NCBI GenBank assembly: GCA_027490995.1
Contig: JAIXWY010000003.1
Coordinates: forward strand, 310,001-374,000
Length of the DNA stretch: 64,000 nt
Direction of reading: 5' to 3'
From: Opitutaceae bacterium
GTDB taxonomy: Bacteria; Verrucomicrobiota; Verrucomicrobiia; Opitutales; Opitutaceae
The position numbers and the translations under genes were made by a program. Each line of letters begins with the position of its first letter. Positions within the stretch are counted from its first letter, which is position 1. Positions 52,426-61,336 of this stretch are shown one piece after another. Below the pieces are notes generated by a model. It was not told the DNA's origin. It searched no databases and saw only the letters and a list, made by a program, of their open reading frames with translations.

Positions 52426-54450
52426 ATGATGCTTCCTGCCTCTCAACTCTGGCTGATCCCGGCACTGCCCCTCGTGGCCGCGGCGATTGGCGCGGCGGCG
52501 CCCCGCACGGCCCGCCGACTGCCCGTGTTCCTCGCGCTGGCGGCGATTACCGGCTCGCTCCTGCTCTCCGTGGTCGCGCTGGTCGGGGCCTTGGCCGCGC
52601 CGGCCGCCAAGCTCACGGCGAACTTCACCTGGTTCGTGGCGGGATCCACCGCGGTTCGCCTCGGCTGGTTGCTCGATCCGCTCGGCGCGCTGATGAGCGT
52701 TATGGTCTGCGCGGTCAGCGTACTCGTTTTCATCTTCAGCATCGCCTACCTGCGGGCGGATCCGCGCCTCGGACGCTTCTTCACCTGCCTCAGCCTGTTC
52801 GTGGCCGCGATGCTCGGGCTGCTGGTGGCGAACAGCCTGCTGCTGCTCCTGCTCTGCTGGGAACTGGTCGGCCTCGCATCGTACCTGCTGATCGGCTTCT
52901 GGTTTGACCGCCCCTCGGCAGCCGCCGCGGCGAAGAAGGCGTTTGTGATCACGCGCCTCGGCGATCTCGGTTTCCTGCTGGGGTTGCTCTGGCTCTTCCA
53001 AGCGACCGGGAGTTCGCTGTTCTACGATGGCGGCGCCGGGGTTCTCGAGGCGGGTGCACTTGAGCGATTGGCGGCCACCGTGCTCCCGGGAGGCTGGACG
53101 GCCGCGACGGGCATCGGGCTGCTGCTCTTCGCCGGCGCCGTGGGCAAGTCCGGTCAGTTTCCGCTCCATGTCTGGTTGCCGGATGCGATGGAGGGCCCGA
53201 CTCCCGTTTCGGCGCTGATCCACGCGGCGACCATGGTCGCCGCAGGCGTCTTTCTGGTTGCCCGGGTCTTCCCGCTGATGGCAGCGGACCAAGGGCTTGC
53301 CGCGGTGCCGGTGCATGCCTTGACGGCGGTCGCGGTCGTCGGGTCGATCACAGCGCTCCTTGGCGCGGTGCTGGCGGTGGCGCAGACAGACATGAAGCGC
53401 GTGCTCGCGTACTCCACGGTCTCCCAGTTGGGGTACATGATGCTCGCCGTCGGCGTCGGCGCGTGGGTGGCGGCGGTGTTTCACCTCATCACCCACGCCT
53501 GCTTCAAAGCGCTGCTCTTTCTGGGTTCTGGGTCGGTCATTCATGCCGCCCATCACGAACAGGATTCGCGAAGGTTGGGCGGGCTGGCGGGGCGGATGCG
53601 GTTCACCTATGTCACGTTCCTGCTCGGAACTGGTGCCTTGGTCGGCCTCCCCCTCGTGTTCTCCGGATTTTGGAGCAAGGAGGCTATCCTGCACGCGGCG
53701 GAGCTCTGGCCGGTGTCGCACCTGCCGTTCGTCGCCGGCCTTACGGGTGTGGTGTTGACGGCGTTCTACATGACCCGGCTCGTCTGCGAGACCTTCCTCG
53801 GTCGGCCGCGCGGAGAAGGTGCGGAGCATGCGCACGAATCGCCGCGTGTGATGACGCTGCCCTTGGCGGTGCTCGCGGTGGCGTCGGTGGCCGCAGGTTG
53901 GATCGGCACTCCGGCTTGGCCGTGGCTGCAGTCGCGCCTGACGGGTGCGCCGGTGGCGGCGCAGGCCTGGAGTGACGGGTTGGGCTTGATGCTCTTTTCG
54001 ACGGTGTTGGTGGGCGTGGGGATCGCGGCGGGCTGGTGGATGTATGGTCGGCGCCCCCGCGTCGATGCGCGGGCACTGGATCCGCTGGCGCAACGCTGGC
54101 CCCGGGTATTTGCCGCGTTGGCCGCGCGACTCTGGTTTGACGAGCTGTATGCGGCCACTTTGGGACGACTCCTCCGCGGCGCTGCGGCGCTGGCGGCATG
54201 GTTGGAGCGTTGGGTGTGGGGCGGCGTGGTGGGACTGACTGGGCGGGTCGCGGAGACGACGGGCGAAGTGAATCGGGCGATTGATGAGGACGGACTCAAC
54301 ACCGGCTTCGATCGCGCGAGTGACGGCTTGCGCCGCACCGCGCAGCAGTACTCGCGGGCGCAGACTGGCGACGTGCAGGGCTACCTGCGGGCAGTGGTGG
54401 TGGGGCTCGCGGTCCTGGCCTTGCTGCTTATCTGGGGAGGTGTCCGATGA
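52426..54450 (+). CDS. nuoL: NADH-quinone oxidoreductase subunit L with long lateral-helix region
   Basis: The distal antiporter-like proton pump. The 674 residues compare with 613 in E. coli. Key residues are kept: Glu in LLCWELVGLASYLL, Lys in the following AAAAAKKAFVITR, and the HVWLPDAMEGPTPVSALIHA helix. The C-terminal region that forms the lateral helix HL is longer than usual: from FDELY (about 54136) to the RAQTG before the last helix there are roughly 75 residues, where I recall about 45-50 in E. coli. The insert includes GEVNRAIDEDGLNTGFDRAS. This extra length is expected if two NuoM subunits must be spanned. Confidence 0.95.
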   Translation: MMLPASQLWLIPALPLVAAAIGAAAPRTARRLPVFLALAAITGSLLLSVVALVGALAAPAAKLTANFTWFVAGSTAVRLGWLLDPLGALMSVMVCAVSVLVFIFSIAYLRADPRLGRFFTCLSLFVAAMLGLLVANSLLLLLLCWELVGLASYLLIGFWFDRPSAAAAAKKAFVITRLGDLGFLLGLLWLFQATGSSLFYDGGAGVLEAGALERLAATVLPGGWTAATGIGLLLFAGAVGKSGQFPLHVWLPDAMEGPTPVSALIHAATMVAAGVFLVARVFPLMAADQGLAAVPVHALTAVAVVGSITALLGAVLAVAQTDMKRVLAYSTVSQLGYMMLAVGVGAWVAAVFHLITHACFKALLFLGSGSVIHAAHHEQDSRRLGGLAGRMRFTYVTFLLGTGALVGLPLVFSGFWSKEAILHAAELWPVSHLPFVAGLTGVVLTAFYMTRLVCETFLGRPRGEGAEHAHESPRVMTLPLAVLAVASVAAGWIGTPAWPWLQSRLTGAPVAAQAWSDGLGLMLFSTVLVGVGIAAGWWMYGRRPRVDARALDPLAQRWPRVFAALAARLWFDELYAATLGRLLRGAAALAAWLERWVWGGVVGLTGRVAETTGEVNRAIDEDGLNTGFDRASDGLRRTAQQYSRAQTGDVQGYLRAVVVGLAVLALLLIWGGVR

Positions 54451-55979
54451 ATGCCTCTATGTTGCTCACGGGACTGGTGGCAGTGCCCTGGCTGGGCGCC
54501 CTGCTGCTCGGGATCGGGGGATCGCTACCGGCGCGTGCCGCGCGGGCCCTGGCCGTGCTCGCCAGCGCCTCCACCCTCGTCTTCGGCGTGCTCCTCTTGG
54601 CGCGATTCGATCCGGCGCTGCCGGGGCTCTTTGTCGAGCAGCGCGTGCCGTGGATCCGCAGCCTCGGGATCGACTACCATCTCGGTTTGGATGGTATGGG
54701 ACTCCTGTTCGTGCTGCTCACGGGAGTCCTCGGGCCACTGGCCTTGGTCACGACCCTCCGGCGTGCGACCCGCGTGCGCGCAGCGGGGGCGTGGTTTCTG
54801 CTCCTGCAAGGAAGTGCGTTGGGCGTGTTCGTGGCGCTCGATTTCTTTCCTTGGTTCATCTGCTGGGAGCTCAGCCTCGTACCGGCGTTTTTCCTGATTC
54901 GGGGCTGGGGAGGCGCCAACGCGGGAGCGGCGTCATACCGCTTCGTGGTCTTCACGCTCGCGGGCAGTGCGGGCCTGCTGCTCGCCTTCGCGGCGCTGTA
55001 CGCGGCGACGGGAACGATGAACTTCACCGATCTCGCTCGCCTGCGGGCGGCCGGAGAGCTGGCGGGCCACTTGGGTGCGCTCGGAGCGTGGGCGACGGCG
55101 CTGGCGTTTCTGGGAGTGTTGGTGGGCCTTGGGGTGAAGGCTCCGCTCTTTCCGTTCCACTCGTGGATGCCCGCGACGTACGCGGAGGCTCCTGCCGGGG
55201 TGTCCATGTTTCTCACCGGGGTGATGTCCAAGATGGGCGTTTACGGTTTCTTCCGCCTCCTGTGGCCGATCTTCCCGGAGGAACTGCGGGCGCACGCGGG
55301 GCCGTTGCTGGTGATGGCGCTCGGCGGCGTGGTCTTCGGTGCGCTGGCGGCGCTGCGATCGGGGAACCTACGCCACATGCTGGCTTACTCCTCGCTGAAC
55401 CACGTGAGCTACTGCCTGCTCGCGCTCTTTGCGGTGGCGGGCGCCGGGCCGGCGGACGGCGTCGCGGTCGAGGCCGCGCTCGCCGGTGCGCTCCTGCAGG
55501 CCTTCAATCACGGACTTTCGGCGGCGGCATTGTTCTTCGTCGCCGGGATATTGGAACAGCGGTCGGGCGGAAATTCGGACTTCGCCCGCTTTGGAGGAGT
55601 CCGAAACGCGGCACCGCGCTTCGCGCTTCTCGCAGGCGTCGCGCTTTTCTCTTCGCTCGGGCTGCCCGGACTGAACGGCTTCGTCGGGGAGTTTCTCATC
55701 TTCCGCGGCGTGTTTGCGCTGCAGCCGGTGGTGGCCGCGGTCGCAACGGTCGCGTTGTTGGTCACGGCGATCTTTCTGCTCAGTTTCTGGCAGCGGGTCT
55801 TTCACGGACCGAGGGCGGGAGCGGTCGCGGGAGAGTTCGCTGACCTCGATGCGGCGGAGTGGCGGGTGTTGGGGTCGCTGGTGTTCCTGATGATTCTCTT
55901 AGGCGTCGCGCCGCAGTTGCTGGCGGGGCTGATCAATCCGCTGGCCACGTCGTGGGCCGCTTCCCTCACGCTGCCATGA
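54447..55979 (+). CDS. nuoM: NADH-quinone oxidoreductase subunit M, first copy
   Basis: An antiporter-like proton-pumping subunit, 510 residues and about 14 helices. It keeps the essential Glu in FPWFICWELSLVPAFFLIRG and the Lys in GVMSKMGVYGFFRLLWPIF; the channel segment is FPFHSWMPATYAEAPAGVSM, with the EAP acid. It overlaps nuoL and the second nuoM by ATGA. The sequence differs clearly from the second copy, so this is not a recent duplication. Confidence 0.95.
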   Translation: MNASMLLTGLVAVPWLGALLLGIGGSLPARAARALAVLASASTLVFGVLLLARFDPALPGLFVEQRVPWIRSLGIDYHLGLDGMGLLFVLLTGVLGPLALVTTLRRATRVRAAGAWFLLLQGSALGVFVALDFFPWFICWELSLVPAFFLIRGWGGANAGAASYRFVVFTLAGSAGLLLAFAALYAATGTMNFTDLARLRAAGELAGHLGALGAWATALAFLGVLVGLGVKAPLFPFHSWMPATYAEAPAGVSMFLTGVMSKMGVYGFFRLLWPIFPEELRAHAGPLLVMALGGVVFGALAALRSGNLRHMLAYSSLNHVSYCLLALFAVAGAGPADGVAVEAALAGALLQAFNHGLSAAALFFVAGILEQRSGGNSDFARFGGVRNAAPRFALLAGVALFSSLGLPGLNGFVGEFLIFRGVFALQPVVAAVATVALLVTAIFLLSFWQRVFHGPRAGAVAGEFADLDAAEWRVLGSLVFLMILLGVAPQLLAGLINPLATSWAASLTLP

Positions 55980-57487
55980 GCCTGCTCCCTTGGATTCCCG
56001 TCGTGACCCTCGTCGGCGCCTTGCTCGCCCTCGTGGCCGGGGCGCGCTCCGCGGCGGCGGCGCGTGCGGTGGCCTTGCTCACCGCGCTCTTCGGCGCGGT
56101 GGCGGCGGGCGTGGCGGCGGCCCGCTTCGCGCCCTCGAACGAGTTGGTTACCCTGGTCGATGTGCCGTGGATCACGCAGCTGGGCATCCGCTACCACCTT
56201 GCGGTGGACGGTATCAGCCTGAGCCTCGTGGTGCTGACCGCGCTCGCTGCTACGTCGGGAGTGCTGTTTTCGTGGACGGTCGCGGAGCGGGTGGGTGAGT
56301 TCTTTGCGCTGTACCTCACGCTCGTGGCCGGGGTGTACGGCGTGTTCCTGAGCGCCGATGCCTTTCTGTTCTTCGTCTTCTACGAGATCGCAATCGTGCC
56401 CAAGTATTTCCTCGTCGCGGGCTGGGGGTCGACCCGGCGCGAATACGGGGCGATGAAGCTGGTGCTGTACTCGTTCGCCGGCAGCGCGCTGGTCCTGGCT
56501 GGGCTGGTGTGGACCTATGGTGCGGGCGGTGCGGAGGGATTTTCGTTCGGTGCGCTCACCGAGGCCGCGTCGCGGATGTCATACGGGGAGAATGTGGCGG
56601 CGTTCGGCCTCGTTTTCTTCGGGTTCGCCACGCTGGCCGGCTTGTTTCCGCTGCACACGTGGGCTCCGACTGGTCACGTCGCGGCGCCCACCGCGGCGTC
56701 GATGCTCTTGGCGGGTGTGGTGATGAAGCTCGGCGCGTACGGCTGCCTGCGGATCGCGCTGCCGTTTTATCCGGTGGGTTTTGCGGCCTGGCAGATGGTG
56801 ATCGGCTGGCTGGCGGTGGCAGGCATCGTCTACGCCGGGTTGGTCGCGCTCGTGCAGCGCGACTTTAAGTTCGTCATCGGGTACTCCAGCGTCAGCCACA
56901 TGGGCTTCGTGATGCTCGGCTTGGCGACCGGTGAGGTCGAGGCCTTGGCGGGTGCGACCCTGCAGATGTTCTCGCACGGCGTGATCGCCGGCCTGCTCTT
57001 CGGCGTGGTCGGGCGGATGGTCTACGAGCGGGAGCACACGCGTGATCTGGTCGAACTGGAGGCGCGGCCCATGCACCGCCGTCTACCCGGGGCGGCTGCG
57101 GTGTTCGTGCTCGCGGGGCTCGCGTCCATGGGCCTGCCGGGCTTCAGCGGTTTTCCGGCGGAGCTGAAGATTCTCGTCGGGGCGTGGAGCTTCCATCCCA
57201 TTTGGGCGGTGGCAGCGGTGGTCGGTGTGCTGGTGGCTGGCGCCTTCACGTTGCGCGTCATGCAGCGCGCTTTCTTTGGGCAGTTTAGTGCCGCGTGCGG
57301 ATTGGGGGCGGGCGCGGAGACTGATGACGGAGGGGAGCGCCTCAGCTTGCCGGAGAAACTCGGGGCGGGACTACTGCTGGCCGCGACGATTGTGATCGGG
57401 CTCAAGCCGGACCTGCTGCTCGACTGGATTATGCCGGCGCTGCAGTCGCCGGCCTTTCACTTCGCAGCCTCGAAAGTCGTCCCATGA
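55976..57487 (+). CDS. nuoM: NADH-quinone oxidoreductase subunit M, second copy
   Basis: A second NuoM-type subunit, 503 residues. It has YHLAVDGISLSLVVLTALA, the Glu in LFFVFYEIAIVPKYFLVAGW, the Lys in EYGAMKLVLYSFAGS, and the GVVMKLGAYGCLRIAL lysine. The channel segment reads FPLHTWAPTGHVAAPTAASM: the usual D-x-H-x-EAP acid residues are Gly and Ala. It starts at the ATG at 55976, overlapping the first copy, and is coupled to nuoN by ATGA. This subunit should sit between or beside the normal NuoM and NuoL in the complex. Confidence 0.94.
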   Translation: MSLLPWIPVVTLVGALLALVAGARSAAAARAVALLTALFGAVAAGVAAARFAPSNELVTLVDVPWITQLGIRYHLAVDGISLSLVVLTALAATSGVLFSWTVAERVGEFFALYLTLVAGVYGVFLSADAFLFFVFYEIAIVPKYFLVAGWGSTRREYGAMKLVLYSFAGSALVLAGLVWTYGAGGAEGFSFGALTEAASRMSYGENVAAFGLVFFGFATLAGLFPLHTWAPTGHVAAPTAASMLLAGVVMKLGAYGCLRIALPFYPVGFAAWQMVIGWLAVAGIVYAGLVALVQRDFKFVIGYSSVSHMGFVMLGLATGEVEALAGATLQMFSHGVIAGLLFGVVGRMVYEREHTRDLVELEARPMHRRLPGAAAVFVLAGLASMGLPGFSGFPAELKILVGAWSFHPIWAVAAVVGVLVAGAFTLRVMQRAFFGQFSAACGLGAGAETDDGGERLSLPEKLGAGLLLAATIVIGLKPDLLLDWIMPALQSPAFHFAASKVVP

Positions 57488-58953
57488 GCATCGATTACGC
57501 ACTCTTGTTCCGTGTGCTGCTGCCGGAGGCCTTATTGACGGCTACGGCGCTGCTGGTGATCGGGGTGGATCTCGTCTGGGGGCGAGGGAGGTCGCGCGGC
57601 AGTCGCCTGCAGATGGCGGTCGGCGCGGGCCTACTTGGCGTCGGGGTGGCGGCGCTGGTCATTTGGCAGGATGGAGCGCAGGGGAGTGTGTGGGCGGGCA
57701 ACCTCCGGGTGGATCTACTGGCGGTCGCGGTGCGCCTCGGGGTGCTGGGGTTGACGGGTCTGAGCCTGCTAGGTCTGACCGGATCGCGGGTGAGTGACCA
57801 ACCGGCGGAGTACGTGGCGCTGGCGTTGCTGGCGACGGTCGGGTTCCTGCAGATGGCCGTGGCCCAGAACCTCCTGCTGGCGTTTCTGGCTCTGGAGTTG
57901 GCGAGCCTCTCGCTCTACGTGTTGGCGGGATATGATCGTAGCCGTCCGGAGTCTGCGGAGGCGGCGCTGAAGTACTTTTTGCAGGGCGGGGTGTCGGCGG
58001 CGCTGCTGCTCTTCGGCTTCAGCCTGCTTTATGGCATGACCGGGCGGATCGACTTGACCGGCATTTCGATGGCGTTGGCCGTCCACTCGGATGGATCGTT
58101 GAGTGCGGTGGCGGTCGGCATGGTCCTAGCAGCGTTCGGTTTCAAGGCGGCGGTTGCGCCATTCCATCCCTGGGCTCCCGATGTCTACCAAGGGGCGCCG
58201 CCGATGTCGGCCGCGCTCATCGCCTCCGCGGCCAAGCTGGCGGGCTTGGCGTTTTTCTGGCGGATTTTTTGGTCGGGCCTCGGGCCGCTCGCGGCGACGG
58301 CGCCGCTGTTGGGTGGAGCCGGCGGCGGCTGGGTGCCGGTGCTTGCCTCGATGTGTGCGGTCTCGTTGCTCCTCGGCAATCTCGTGGCGCTCGCGCAGGC
58401 GAGCATTCGCCGCCTGCTGGCGTATTCGGCGATCGGGCACGCTGGGGCGCTCGGCCTCGGCTTGCTGTCGGCGGGTGAAGTGGGGCCTGGACCCCTGTTC
58501 TACTACGCGGCTACTTACGGCCTCGCCACCGTCGGCGCGTTTGCGTGTCTCGCGATCTTAGATCGGGCGGGTGATGGAGACCGGATCGAGGACCTTGCTG
58601 GCCTGCGGCGCCGCTCGCCCTTGGTGGCCGCTTGCTTCGCGGTGTGTGTGCTCTCGCTGGCCGGCATTCCGCCGCTGGCGGGCTTCTTCGGCAAGTTTGT
58701 TGTCTTCGCGGCCGCGTTCCGCATCGACGGACTCGGACATCCGGCGGGATGGGTTGCCCTGCTGGCGATCGCGATGAGCGCGGTGTCGCTTTACTACTAC
58801 CTCATTCTGCTGAAGCAGGCCTGGATTGCGGAGGATGTACGCGAGCGCGGGCCGATCGAGGTGCCGCCAGCGGCCGCGCTCGGTCTGCTGCTTGCCGCCG
58901 GCCTTTTGGTCGTGCTGGGCGCGTTCCCGTCCTTACTGTTGGGCCGGTTCTGA
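57484..58953 (+). CDS. nuoN: NADH-quinone oxidoreductase subunit N
   Basis: The proximal antiporter-like subunit, 489 residues and about 14 helices. Essential residues are present: Glu in LALELASLSLYVLAGY, Lys in AEAALKYFLQGGVSAALLLF, and Lys in ASAAKLAGLAFFWRIF after FHPWAPDVYQGAPPMSAA. It is the last gene of the operon. A hairpin (58961-58976) follows the stop at once. Confidence 0.96.
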   Translation: MSIDYALLFRVLLPEALLTATALLVIGVDLVWGRGRSRGSRLQMAVGAGLLGVGVAALVIWQDGAQGSVWAGNLRVDLLAVAVRLGVLGLTGLSLLGLTGSRVSDQPAEYVALALLATVGFLQMAVAQNLLLAFLALELASLSLYVLAGYDRSRPESAEAALKYFLQGGVSAALLLFGFSLLYGMTGRIDLTGISMALAVHSDGSLSAVAVGMVLAAFGFKAAVAPFHPWAPDVYQGAPPMSAALIASAAKLAGLAFFWRIFWSGLGPLAATAPLLGGAGGGWVPVLASMCAVSLLLGNLVALAQASIRRLLAYSAIGHAGALGLGLLSAGEVGPGPLFYYAATYGLATVGAFACLAILDRAGDGDRIEDLAGLRRRSPLVAACFAVCVLSLAGIPPLAGFFGKFVVFAAAFRIDGLGHPAGWVALLAIAMSAVSLYYYLILLKQAWIAEDVRERGPIEVPPAAALGLLLAAGLLVVLGAFPSLLLGRF

Positions 58954-58960
58954 CGTGCCC

Positions 58961-58976
58961 CCGGCGGCCGCGCCGG
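58961..58976. terminator. Hairpin between nuoN and the convergent small ORF
   Basis: CCGGCG (58961-58966) and CGCCGG (58971-58976) enclose GCCG. It is 8 bases after the nuoN stop and 2 bases from the end of the minus-strand small ORF, so it could serve both directions. There is no T-run. Confidence 0.4.
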
Positions 58977-58977
58977 A

Positions 58978-59094
58978 TCAACTCCGCTTGCCCGGACCGT
59001 CGTCGGAATCCTTACCCTCGAGTCGCGCCTTCATGAGGAGAAGACCGGTCAGAACGAGGCCGGCGAGGAGAACCACCACGATGATGAATTTCAT
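58978..59094 (-). CDS. Possible small membrane peptide (38 residues)
   Basis: A short frame read on the minus strand, 20 bases after the end of the M3 peptidase gene. It encodes a charged start (MKF), one hydrophobic helix of about 18 residues (IIVVVLLAGLVLTGLLL), then a polar tail, KARLEGKDSDDGPGKRS. This layout is typical of bacterial small membrane proteins. There is no Shine-Dalgarno sequence, but most genes here lack one. It fits neatly between the peptidase stop and the nuoN terminator. Confidence 0.5.
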   Translation of the reverse strand: MKFIIVVVLLAGLVLTGLLLMKARLEGKDSDDGPGKRS

Positions 59095-59114
59095 GGGAAA
59101 GGGGTCGGTGATGC

Positions 59115-61010
59115 TCAGGGGGCGATGCGGGCGGCCTCGGTCTCCATCTGCGTGACCAGCGCGTCGAGTTGGTCGACCACGGCCTGCACCGTGGCCCGCT
59201 GGGTCAGGTCGACACCGGCCTTGCGGAGCTGGTTCATCGGATGATCGTTGCCGCCGCTGCGGAGCAGCGTGAGATAGCGTTCCTTGGCGGCAGCGCGGGA
59301 CTCAGTCGAGCCGGTCGTCATCTCGTGAAAGAGCTGAGCCGACGAAGCGAAACACGTCGCGTACTGGTAGACGTAATAAGGGGTGTTATAAAAGTGCGGG
59401 ATGCGCGTCCACGAGTAGCGGTACAGCGGATCCACCTTCACGGCGTCGCCGTAGTAGTCTTCGAGCAGCTTGAGATAGAGTGTGCTGAGCACGTCGGCGG
59501 TAATCGGTTCGCCCCGCTCGACCCGTCGATGCGCTTGGAGCTCGAAATCGGCAAACAACACCTGCGTAAAGAAGGTGTCGCGGATCGCGTCCACCGCGTG
59601 CTGCAGGAGAAGAAAGCGCTCCTTCGGGTCGTCCGTCGAGGCCAGGAGGCGTTCGAGGAGGAAGCGCTCGTTGGTGGTGGAGGCCACCTCGGCGACGAAG
59701 ATCGTGTAGGACGAGTTTACGAAGGGCTGGCTCTCGTACGAAAGAACGGTGTGAAGGGCGTGGCCGGCCTCGTGGGCAAAGGTGAAGACGGCGTCGAGCG
59801 TGTCATTGTAGTTGAGAAGAAGATACGGACCGACCCCGTAAACGCCGGCCTGGTAGGCGCCGCTGCGCTTGCCGGGACTCTCGTACACGTCGATGCGGCC
59901 ACCGGAGACGAACTCGCGGAAACGGCTGACGTAGTCGGCTCCAAGCGGCTCCACGGAGCTCGCGACGAGTTCACGAACGGAGTCGTAGGGATAGGTTTTG
60001 TCGGTCTTGAAGACGGGGATGAAGCCGTCGTAGAGATGATAGGACTCAAGCCCGAGGAGCCGCTGGCGGAGCCGGAGGTAGCGGCGGAGTGGGCCGGTGC
60101 CTCCGCGGGCGGTCTCGATCAGCGTTTCGACCACGGCAGGCGGGATCGCGTTGCCGTCCAGGGCGGCGTCGAGGGTGCTGGGATAGTTGCGAGCCTGGGC
60201 GCTGAACCAACCGCGTTGCAGAATGCTGTTGTAGATTGCCGCGTAGGTGTTGCTGGTGGCGGCGTAGGTTCCGATGTGGGCCTCAAACGCCTTGGCGCGG
60301 TCGGGTTGGTGGTAGTAAGTCGAGAGGATCTGCTGATAGGGTCCCGGAGAGAGGGTGATCTCCTTGCCGTCCGACAGCGTGACTTTCGGGAACTTGATAT
60401 CCGAGGTGCTGAGCTCCTGGAAGATGGCGGTGGGGGACTGGTTGAACCGCGAGCCAAGGGAGAGTAGGCGCTCGCCCTTTTCGTCGAGGACGTGTGCCTG
60501 CTGTCGGTAGTTGTCGAGAAGCGAGAACGCATACGGGGCGAGACCCGGAGTTTCTGCGATCCAACGTTCGACGGTAGCCTGGGGGATCGCGAGGAGCTCC
60601 GGGGTGAACCACGACGTGGCGACGCCGAACTTGGCGAAAAGCGCGCTGACGCGCTGGAAGCGCCCTGAGATCTCCTGGTTCCGCATGTCGACATCGCGTT
60701 GCAGCTGCGGATAGCGGTAGAGTTTGAACGCCAGCTTACCGATCTCATCGGAAGCGAGGGAGGCCTCCAGCAGTGCTTGCGGACCGGAGGCGAGCGTGCC
60801 CTTCCGTGCGGCGTAGGCTTCCATTTTCGCTTCGGTATCCTTCATGGCCGTCTCCCAAGCCTCCCAGCTGGGATAGATGGCGGTGAAGTCCCACTTGTAT
60901 TGGGCCGGAATCTCTTCGCGCGGGCGAGGACCGGAGGATGCGGAGGCGAGGGTGGCGGAGGCGAGCGTGGCGGCAGTCATGAGCGGCAGGATCGTCGTCA
61001 GGGAACGCAT
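59115..61010 (-). CDS. pepF: Exported M3-family metallopeptidase (oligoendopeptidase F)
   Basis: A zinc endopeptidase that cleaves short peptides. The 631 residues begin with a signal peptide (about 1-27: RSLTTILPLMTAATLASATL), which points to a periplasmic enzyme; classic PepF is cytoplasmic. The zinc motif is AHEAGHALHT (about 410-419), with the third ligand expected in EVASTTNERFLLE about 28 residues later. AQYKWDFTAIYPSWEAW marks the start of the PepF core. The ATG at 61010 was chosen; 31 upstream residues look unconserved. Confidence 0.92.
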   Translation of the reverse strand: MRSLTTILPLMTAATLASATLASASSGPRPREEIPAQYKWDFTAIYPSWEAWETAMKDTEAKMEAYAARKGTLASGPQALLEASLASDEIGKLAFKLYRYPQLQRDVDMRNQEISGRFQRVSALFAKFGVATSWFTPELLAIPQATVERWIAETPGLAPYAFSLLDNYRQQAHVLDEKGERLLSLGSRFNQSPTAIFQELSTSDIKFPKVTLSDGKEITLSPGPYQQILSTYYHQPDRAKAFEAHIGTYAATSNTYAAIYNSILQRGWFSAQARNYPSTLDAALDGNAIPPAVVETLIETARGGTGPLRRYLRLRQRLLGLESYHLYDGFIPVFKTDKTYPYDSVRELVASSVEPLGADYVSRFREFVSGGRIDVYESPGKRSGAYQAGVYGVGPYLLLNYNDTLDAVFTFAHEAGHALHTVLSYESQPFVNSSYTIFVAEVASTTNERFLLERLLASTDDPKERFLLLQHAVDAIRDTFFTQVLFADFELQAHRRVERGEPITADVLSTLYLKLLEDYYGDAVKVDPLYRYSWTRIPHFYNTPYYVYQYATCFASSAQLFHEMTTGSTESRAAAKERYLTLLRSGGNDHPMNQLRKAGVDLTQRATVQAVVDQLDALVTQMETEAARIAP

Positions 61011-61336
61011 GGTGCCACCTGAGACGGGATTGCGGGTCGAGTCGAGCCCCGGCGAAGTGCCGCAAGTCAGCGTCCCGACCGTGATCTTCGCACCGGCTGG
61101 CAAAAAAGTCTGGTATAGATAGGGTCAATACCCCATTTTTGAGCATGATTATTCGTCGCATCGTCTGCGTACGCCACACCCGGCGTAGGGTTCCGGTTGG
61201 GGCCCAGACGTTTGATGTGACAAGCAGCTCGTTGATTCTGCGGTGCTTGCGGAGTCCGTCGCGCGGCCCTTCTGCCCTCACGTCTGCGCTGCTCCCGCAG
61301 CTGAATCGTCCGATGAGTACCTAGGCATTACTACGA
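61011..61336. other. 326-bp divergent gap between pepF and the sensor kinase gene
   Basis: I see no gene. It must carry both promoters. An AT-richer block at about 61100-61145 contains TTGACC on the minus strand (61128-61123), a plausible -35 for pepF without a good -10. It also contains a small stem GGGT-CAAT-ACCC (61122-61133) followed by ATTTTT on the plus strand. The part from 61140 to 61336 is unremarkable, and no Shine-Dalgarno sequence precedes the kinase ATG at 61337. Confidence 0.3.

Noticed and set aside
54447-57487. Recent tandem duplication of nuoM
   Set aside because: The two proteins differ throughout, including key channel residues, so they are old paralogues rather than a recent copy or an assembly error.
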